From: Symbiodinium natans
Lineage: Eukaryota; Sar; Dinophyceae; Suessiales; Symbiodiniaceae
Reading direction: 5' to 3'
NCBI GenBank assembly: GCA_905221605.1
Contig: CAJNDS010000424.1
Span: forward strand, 306,978 to 370,977
Length of the DNA: 64,000 nt
Shown: positions 54,201 through 63,200 of the stretch, in pieces
Layout: each line of letters begins with the position of its first letter
Position numbering within the stretch: the stretch's first letter is position 1
Notes under the pieces: model-generated
Told to the model about the DNA's origin: nothing
The model's input: only the letters and a program-made list of their open reading frames with translations
Database searches by the model: none
Program-made: the position numbers and the translations under genes

Positions 54201-57200
54201 GGTGGCCTTGTCGGAGACCAGCATGACCAGCGTCTGTGAGGCAGGACTCCTCACACGTTTAGGGTTTAGGGTTTAGGGATTTAGGGTTTAGGGTTTAGGG
54301 TTTAGGGTTACCCAACGCCCCAACTCAAGAGCCCTTATACCTTGAAGACCACATGAACCCTAAAATTGGGGTCATATACTCTATACTACTATAATTCCTA
54401 TTAAGGTAATATGGACCATAAACCCTTTAAGGTTCATTTCGTCCCCAAGGTAAAGCCTTCCTTGCCTCTTCTACACTACGTGTTGCAGTTCAAGAAGCTT
54501 CCGCGGAAGAGCCGCAAAAGAAGGGCGCCGGGCTCTTCACCCAACGTAAGATTCGCACTATTCGGGCAAGTGCGTAAAAAATCGAGCCTCATGGCACGAT
54601 GCCAAATCCTACAACCCCCCCCCCCCCCCTCGCCCCCGAAAACCTAAACCCTACGAGTGCTTTTAAAGCGGCTGATGTCCTGAAGCCTGAAAGTCGTTCA
54701 TATGGGTCCCTTTGTGTTCGCTTTGTTATATTCGGGTTCAGGGTTTAGGGTTCAGAGGTTGAGGGTTTAGGGTTAACAATTCCCACGCGTGCCAGAGGCC
54801 ATGAAGAAGTTGGGCTTCTTCAATTCGCAGACGGAGGTGCGATGCATAATCCACCTAGACTCCTAATCCCTGAGCCCTAAACCCTAAACCTTGCGATGTT
54901 CCCCTTTATGCAACCAGTCCTTAATAGGCCTTCTAGTACCCCTATTAAGGAATCAATTCTAGAGACCGTTAGTATAAGGGGGAACTCACCCCCTAAACCA
55001 TTGAACTCAAGGCCTAAACGCCTAAACCCCAAAAACCCGAAACCCTAAGCCTAAGACGCAAGAAGTTCTTTTCGAGTGAACTCCTCCCACCAACACACAT
55101 CGCACACTAGCTAGCGTCCATACTTTTGGTGAACTACCCTTAATTGGGTCCCCTACCTCCTTTATTTGGTTCTTGGTTCTGATGTACGGGCCCTTAAATT
55201 TGTATAGGATGTATGATCTTAGGTGTAACCTTTTAAGGGCCCATACTAAGGGGCCATGTAACTACCCCCAAACCCCAAATCCTATAACCCTAAACCCTAA
55301 ACCCTAAACCCTACCCTAAGAGGTTGGGGGGGTCACCAGATCGCCTCGATTTGCTGTTGGGGTGTAGGGATGCCACTCAGCATTTAGAAGCCCCAAACCT
55401 CCCCAAAAAAACCCCCCAAACCCCCAGCCCCTAAATAAAGCCCCCTAAACCCTAAAACCCTAAAACCCTAACCCCTAAACCCCCAAACCCCTAAACCCCT
55501 TAAGCCCTTAAGCCCTTAAGCCCCTAGACCCTAAGCCGCTCCAATAGGTCCATCCTGGGCGAGACATGGAGTACATGATGCCCCTCTGCCGCAGAAGCCC
55601 GCAATCATTCCCTGCCACCGCGGATGCTCCCATAGTTCATTTTCTTGGGGAGGTGTATCCCGCTCCCGCCTAAGGATTTAGGTCTTGGGGTTTAGGGTTT
55701 AGGGATTTGAGTTTTTTTTTTTTTTTTTGGGGGGGGGGGGGGTTCCGAAATTAGGGGTACCTTATTGGGTTCCTCATTCTAAGGGAGTCCTACTTACTAC
55801 TATTTGGGGTCTATATGAGGGGTCCCTAATTTTCGGAAACCCCCATTTAGGGTTTACCTGAAGGCTCCAAAACAGTTCCTTTGGGGTTAGTGATAGGGGA
55901 TTCTAGTATACTACCCCAACAAGGTATAACATAGGAGCCTTTGGGTCGGGTGTACTGGTGGGGTGGGTTCAGAAAGTCTAAATTCTGAACCCGAAGGCCA
56001 TGTAGCCACAAACCCGTGCTGGGCTAAGGGCTTTAGGCTTTGCAGAGTTGGACTCTGGAAAGCCTTAAACAGACCCTAAACCCTAAACCCAGTAGCCCTA
56101 AGACCTAAACCCAGTAGCCCGAAACCCCAAACCCAGTGCCTCTAGCTTTCTCTGTACTTTGCTTGTGGAGGGGGGGGGCTGTCCGAGGATGGTTTTCCGC
56201 GACACCGGGAATCGAAAACATCAGCCGGATCCCCAGCGCGCACGTTCACCCCCTTGGGCCTTCTTTTGGGGTTTAGGGTTTAGGGTTCAGGGTTCAGGGT
56301 TTATGGCTGCTTACAGGTTTCCTGATGAGGGTTGCTCATCGGGCTCATAGGGTTTAAGCTTCGCTTTCCGATCCCAATCGTCTAACCCCCCCCCCCCCCA
56401 AAGGCATAAAACTGGAGTTCTTCTGGCATTTGCTGCAAAGTTCCCCAGACCGTGAATCCATCCATCCAGCAGAGCTGCCAAAAAGCCCCTAAACCCCAAA
56501 AGCCCCGAAAACCCCAAAACCTCAAACCCTAAACCCTGAGCTTGGCACTCTGCAGCTCTCGCTTACAGAATTCCATAACTCTCAGGTTACAGAAGCATTC
56601 TATGTCAGAAATTCAGAGCGGGGAACAGGGTTTAGGGACCAGGGTAAAAGCCAACGCAACACGTCTGAGCCCCCATTCTCGCCAGCTCAAACGACCCTGT
56701 CACAAACATTGCCTTTTCTGAGAGTCTGTGGTGGCCAGGCACATGTAAAGGCCCAAGCCCCATCCTGACCAAAAGCCCTAAATGAAGAAGGCCCTATAAG
56801 CCCAAAACCTTAAAGGCCCTAAACCCTAAGCCCTAAAGCCCTAAAGGCCCTAAACCCAGTACACCCTATAACCCCTATACACCCTAACGCACCATTTTGG
56901 GGTTACGTCAGGCCCCTAAACCCTGAACCGAAAACCCTAAACCCTAAACCCGAAACCCGAAACCCGAAACCCTAAACCCTAAACCCTAAACCCTAAACCC
57001 TAAACCCTAAACCCTAAACCCTAAACCCTAAACCCTAAACCCTAAACCCCACAGAGGGGTTTCCTTAGGATGGCTGGGATGAAGAACTTCCGCGAGCTCC
57101 GGAAGTCGCAGAACAAGGCAGACATGGAGGCAGCGCGACCATCTGCTCTATAAACCCTGGGTTTAGGGTTTAGGGTTTAGGGATAGGGTTTAGGGTCCGC

Positions 57201-60200
57201 CAGCGCAGCTGGCGCCAAAGCCAATTCATCTCTTTTGTACTTTTTTCAACCTTATCGGGCCGCGCCGCACTCCAATCGCTTAAAACGCTGTTATGTGTTT
57301 GTGCTTTGTGTTTCAGGGGCCTGTTGGGTGGCTTTTGGGAGGCTTTTTGGGTGGTAATTTCATGGGCCTTTTTAGGGGCCTTTTTTTTGGGGCCTCCTGG
57401 GGGGGTTTGGGGGGGAGGGCATTTTGGTGATTTTGTGGGGCCTTTTGGGGTCTCCTGTGCCTCTTGGGGTCTTTTGGTGCCTTGTGAGCTTCCTGGGGCC
57501 TTTTGGGGTTCAGGAGGCCCTTTGGGGTCTCCCCGTGGGCTGTTTTGGTTTTCACTTTGGAAGCCAAGCCCAAAATGCGTTTTTCGCACACGGGCAAAGC
57601 CCTTAAAATTTAGGGTTTAGGGGCTTTGGAGGGGCCTTAATAGGGCCTTAGGGGCTCTTAAGAGGCTTTTCGGGGGGGGCTTGCTAGGGGCCGTTTAGGG
57701 CTTTTTGGATTTGAGGATTTTGGGGGGCCGATGGGGGTTCTGGGCTCGAGTTTGGTGGGGCTTTGGGGGGGGTTCTGGGCTCGAGTTTGGTGGGGCTTTG
57801 GGGTTTTTAGGGCTAGGCCATTCGTCTCCACATGCTGGTGTCTGGAGCGACTTCATGTTGGTGTGTTTTTTGGGCGGGGAGGGGTGGGCCGGGGGGCATA
57901 GCACTTTGTTGAGCGCATTGGTTCTCTAAGCAAGAGCTCCAAGATCTTACAGAAGCATTCCGGACAGCATGTATCTGCGCATAGCGATGCTTCCATTGCT
58001 ATCCTCTGACCTCAGCTACTACAGAAGCAGATGTAATTGCCAATGCTATCCCTTGGTGGTCTTCCGCGTTGTGGAGCTTTAGTGTTTACGGTTTACGGAT
58101 CAAAGTGGACGCCAAGACCCTCTGAATTCGTCCCTAAGCATATCATGAGGGCGCCCCTCAGCCTTACGAACTCTGAACGCTTAACTCTAGCAAAATGGGA
58201 AACCGACGGATTCTTACGCTTAGGTATCGTGTGAATGAGACCTGTAGAGGGGCCCTTGACATGTGTCTAGAGTTTAGGAGCTCTGATTCGGTGGGTGTTG
58301 TGTGATACAGTTCTTGCTGCAGGCTCTTGATGAGAACGTCAAGAAGGACAAGAGGAAAGCCAAGGTGACGACATGACTCCCAAGCTTCCTGAGCCCAAAC
58401 CTACGTAAGCTTTCGGAATAACATACTAAAATAGCCAAACAAGAATGCAATAATATAAGTATTAAAAATGATGGTAAGAATTCATTAGTACAACCATATA
58501 TCAATATAAGAATTCAGTAGTATAACAGCATCATTGTATAGTGATATCAGCCAGCATATTCATATATAACAGTCATTATATTCATACACTAATTTGAGAA
58601 TCTGATAATATAGTAATATAATATGCTGGGCACCTCGCGCTGAGTTGCGTAGATGATATCGGTACGGGGACAAAGACAAACTAGCACCAACAACCAGTGG
58701 AGACGAGCTGCCGGTGGTTGGGCAACTCACCCTAAACCCGCTCCACCCCCCCCCCCCCCCCCCCCCCTGCCAAAACCCTAAACCCAAACCCCCAAACCCT
58801 ATACCTAAGCCTAAACCCCTAATCCCCTAGCCCTAAACCTAAACTCCCCCTGCCATACCCCTCCCGACGCCGAATCAAAAGCCCCCAAAGCCCCAAATCT
58901 GCAGGCCAAGACGAGCCGCTATCCCGAGAAGATGCCGCCGGAGGCAGTGCTCTTCTTTTGCGAATGATGGCCAGAAGCAAGCCTGTTCCGCTTTAAGATT
59001 TGATGCTTTGGCTTGGGAATGTCGGTCTCAGGTTTTTGGGTTAGGGTTTTAGGGTTTAGGGTTAGGGGTTTTAGGGTTTAGGGTGGAGGTAAGCATGGGG
59101 TACGTATATCTATGATCCCCAATGTTGGACAGGCTTATAAGCGTGCTTCGCACGGCAGATCTCGTTCGCTCACGGCTCATGTTTTGCTGTGACCGGCAGG
59201 CCCCACGAGGGTTCCCTTCCAACCCACCACGGTCGACCCCAACCCAAATTGAACATGTGCACGCGTTATAGAGTGATTGAACGGCTTCAGGCCCGAAAAG
59301 CATAGCCCTAAATAAACCCTATAAACCCTACGCCCCAAACCCTGAATGAATGAATGTTGGCAGTTGCTGGTTCGCGGACTTTGCTACCAGCTAGATGCCG
59401 AGCTGCCACGCTCTCAGTCGACACATCAGATGAGCAGGGTTTGGGGTTTAGGGTTTAGGGTTTAGGGCGTATACTCTCCAAATGAACCCTAGCCCTATGT
59501 AAGCTGTACACTTGAGAGTCTCAGAGCACGAAAGGCTTTGTTTGCAGTTTGATTCACGCGTTGTGACAGCTGTGTTATTAGACCAGAGTTCGTATAAACC
59601 CCAAAGCCTAAAGTTCGAAAACTTCTGACAGTCTTGAAGGTTCTAGAACTTCTGAGATTTGTTTGCGTGGTTTCTGCCTTTTTTCTGCTTTTCTTTACAT
59701 TCAACCCCCAACGCCAACATGCAAACTGACATTCCTGGACTTTGAGCTGGAATGGCCCAAGTGCGGAACCCTACTTGGAGGTTCATGGTACTTACTAACC
59801 AATTATAGCCAGATTATAGCCAATTATAACTGTACTTATAACCCTACTTATAATACCCCTAAAGGGCCTGAAAGGGGGTTATCCCAATTAGAAGTAGGGT
59901 TATAGGTACAGGTATAATTGGTTATTCAGGCCCAAGTTCGGACACCGTAAACCCCAACAGTGCAAAGTGGAAGTTCTCAACGCAAAGCTGGAAGCCAGCC
60001 CCGAAACTCAGAAGAAAGGCACCCAAACCCCTCATCCCCTGCCAACGTCCCCAAACCCCCCCCCCCCCCCCTGGCCTCCCCTGCTATACCTGTCAACCCT
60101 TATCCTGACACCCTAATCCCTACTAGGCTCTAAAGTTCTGAAAAGCTCGCAGGTCTAGTTGTAGGTGGGATCCTAATTTTGGGGGAACGAGACGCTGACA

Positions 60201-63200
60201 GAGCGGAGGACAGATGAACACGTGTAAAGAAGGACATGTGTATAAACCACTTCCGCAAGAGTGAGGATGCGCTTCTTACAGCTAGAAGTTCCTTACCTCC
60301 CACAACCCTTTGCGAACCTCTTTTAACATTCAGGTTTTTCTCGAACTTTGAGAACTTAGATTGTTTAAGATTGTTAAGTCTGTTCAGAACGTTTAGCGCG
60401 TTTAGAACGCTTACAATTTCAGAGCATTGGGAATTGGCACTTCTAGAACTTGTCGAACGTTCAGACCTTGTAGAACTGTTTTTACTTTCTAAATCTTCTA
60501 GAACGTCTAGAACTTTTTGAACTTTGAACTTTTGGAATGTTGGGACGTTGTAGAAAATTGGAGCGTGTAGAACTGTCAGAACTTCTAGAACGTTTAAAGT
60601 TGAAGTGAAAATGCCTTGCAACACCTGTGGAAATCCAGGATTTCCAGGCTGAAAGTCCCAAAATGCAACCAAGACATTCCTACGCACCCAAGCCCCGAAC
60701 CCCTGGCTGCAGACCCTAAAAACTTGCTTGGAAGCTGACTTAAGTAGGTCTCCTGAGCCCAGAAACTCCCCTAAAGATCCCTTTGGTAATCCCCATAGCC
60801 CAACTTGCTAGCCCTACTTACTAAGTCAAAAGGGCTTCCAAGTACAACCCTTCTAAGCCCAGAGCCTTTCTTAAGGGCTGCGCGGCTTCGGCTAAGAAAG
60901 GTCACACGCCCTTTCTCTTCACCCGGAAGCACGCAACTTAGGCTAGGGTTTAGGGTTTAGGTTTAGGCTTTAGGCCCAAACCCGAAACGCCAGAAGACCC
61001 GAGAAGCACTAAAATCATTTCAACACGAAAGGGGCCCTGAGCCCTCAATTCCGCCGCCCCCCCCCCCCCCCCCCCCCCCCAGCGCTGAACCTTGCAGTAG
61101 GCCCTAAATGGGGTTTGTGGGGAGGCCGAAAGGTGCAAAGCGTTTTAGGGCTTTATGATTTTAAGGTTTTGTTGTGGGGTTTTAGGGTTTTAGGGTTTTA
61201 GGGTTTCAGGGTTTTAGGGTTTTAGGGGTTAGGGTTGTAGAGCTTAGGGCTTTAGAATGGCTTTTGGGGGTTATAGAGTTTGAGGTTTTTCGGGTTTTAG
61301 GGTGATCGTGTCTGGGATTTTCGGACTTACAGGCCCCTGAACCTTATAGGGTTTAGGGTTGAGGGTTTAGGGTAGGGTTTATAACCCTAAACCCTAAACC
61401 CTAAACCCTAAACCCTAAACCCTAAACCCTAAACTTGGCCCTAAACCCTAAACCCTAAACTATAGGCTTTAGGGCCCCCAAACCCTAAACCCTGAGCCCT
61501 ACGGGTTTTTTGAGTCATTGGTCATCCAGGCCCTTCCTCCAACTCTTTGAGATGCACGCGCGACGTGCCCTGGCCAGGGCCCCAAGGTAAACCCCAAACC
61601 TAAGCCCTTGCAGCGTTGAGGGTTTAGGGTTTAGAGTTTAGGGCTGCCTGAGCCCTATATAAACCCTAAACGGGCACCCCCGATAAGCCAGTGACCCCAA
61701 AACCTCCCCAAAAGAGTCGCACAGGAACACAAGGCTCGACCTCCGAACCCTGGACTGCTCTTCGAGCCCGCAAACAGTACTTAAACCCTGAACCCTAAGC
61801 ACAAAACCCTAAACCCTAAACCGAGGATTGTGGCCTTATAATTTATAATATAGGGTTTCACAGCTCATGGTTTAGGAAAAGCCACGGTGCCCCTTGGAAG
61901 TTATACGTTGTGTCGTCGGTATCACCTCAGAGCTACCCCAGTGGCCCTTATTTCCCATTTGCTTAGAAGTCCGTTCCCTGCTTTTCTATACACGACCTAA
62001 ACCCTGAACCCGAAAGACTAAACCTATCTACATCCACCAAACCAAGAAGCCATGTACTTGTTGCCTTTTGTTCATGTCGGCTACTCGGGACAACCCCAGA
62101 CCTAAACCTTACAGGGTTCAGGGTTTAGGGTCTGGGGTTTAGGGTTTCGGGTTGCATGAGCCCTATAAACCCTCAACGGGAACCCTGCAAGCCTCTGACC
62201 CAAAACCTCCCCCACAAAAGTAGGACAGGAACACAAGGCTCCACCTCCGAGCCCGAGACTGCTTTTCCAGCACGAAAATCGCACTTAAACCCTGAACGCT
62301 AAACTCTAAACCTTAAGCCGAGTTTTTCGGGTTCAAGGTTTCAGGGTGTGGCCTTTCAGGGTCTTGCTTAGGGAGCCAGGGTGCCCTTGGAAGGTATGCC
62401 TTGTGTCGTCGGTACCCCCTCAAGGCCACCCCAGTGGCCCTCATTCCCGTTTTCTTAGGGTTTCGCTCCCTGATATATATATATATATATACACAACCTA
62501 AATCCTGAACCCTGAACCCTGAACCTATCTACACCTACTAAACCAAGAAAAGCCATGCACTTGTTTCCTTATTTCACCCATAAAGCCAAAAAGCCATGTA
62601 CTTGTTGCCTTATTTTACTGTCGGCCACTCGGGACCCCGACAGAACCTTGCGCTCCAAAGCCCAGGCCTCTCGATTTCCGAAAGCGCAGCGCGCCCTCAC
62701 TGCGGCGTCCGCCGGCGACGACCGGGGCAGGCGAGGCGTTTAGGGTTGAGAGCATGCTTGGCCCATGGGGTTTAGGGTTTAGGGGTTAGGGTTAAGGGTA
62801 TAGGGTTTAGGGGGAGATCTTTGATCCGAATGAGGCCTCTAAGAGCTGGCCAGCGCATGCGCTACGTAGCTGAAGACGCAGCAGCTCTGTCAGGATGGGC
62901 TATTGAGGCCCTATAATCCCCAGAATCAACCCTATGAAGGGCCTTTTTAAGGGTATATGGTATGATGGCAACATGTATACAGGGCCATTTTAAGGGATTA
63001 CGGGGTATAATAGCCCGTCATGGTGTCAACTCTGTCGACGTTTGCCGCGCAGGTCACGCGCCAGCGCAGCTCAAGCGGTGACGTAGCTGCATCAGCTCGT
63101 GCCTGCTCTCGTCAAGGGGCGTTTGAACTTTCTGAGACGGTAGTGCAGTGCAATGTAGTGCAATGCAACGTAATGTACTGACTGTAATGTACTGTAAATT

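Noticed and set aside
57170-57620. Pro/Lys-rich and Gly/Trp-rich frames of 94-139 codons
   Set aside because: Translations of the GGGGCCTTTTGGGG repeat on either strand.
60130-60687. 185-codon open frame on the minus strand
   Set aside because: Made of the degenerate AGAAC/GTTCT repeat; no domain pattern.
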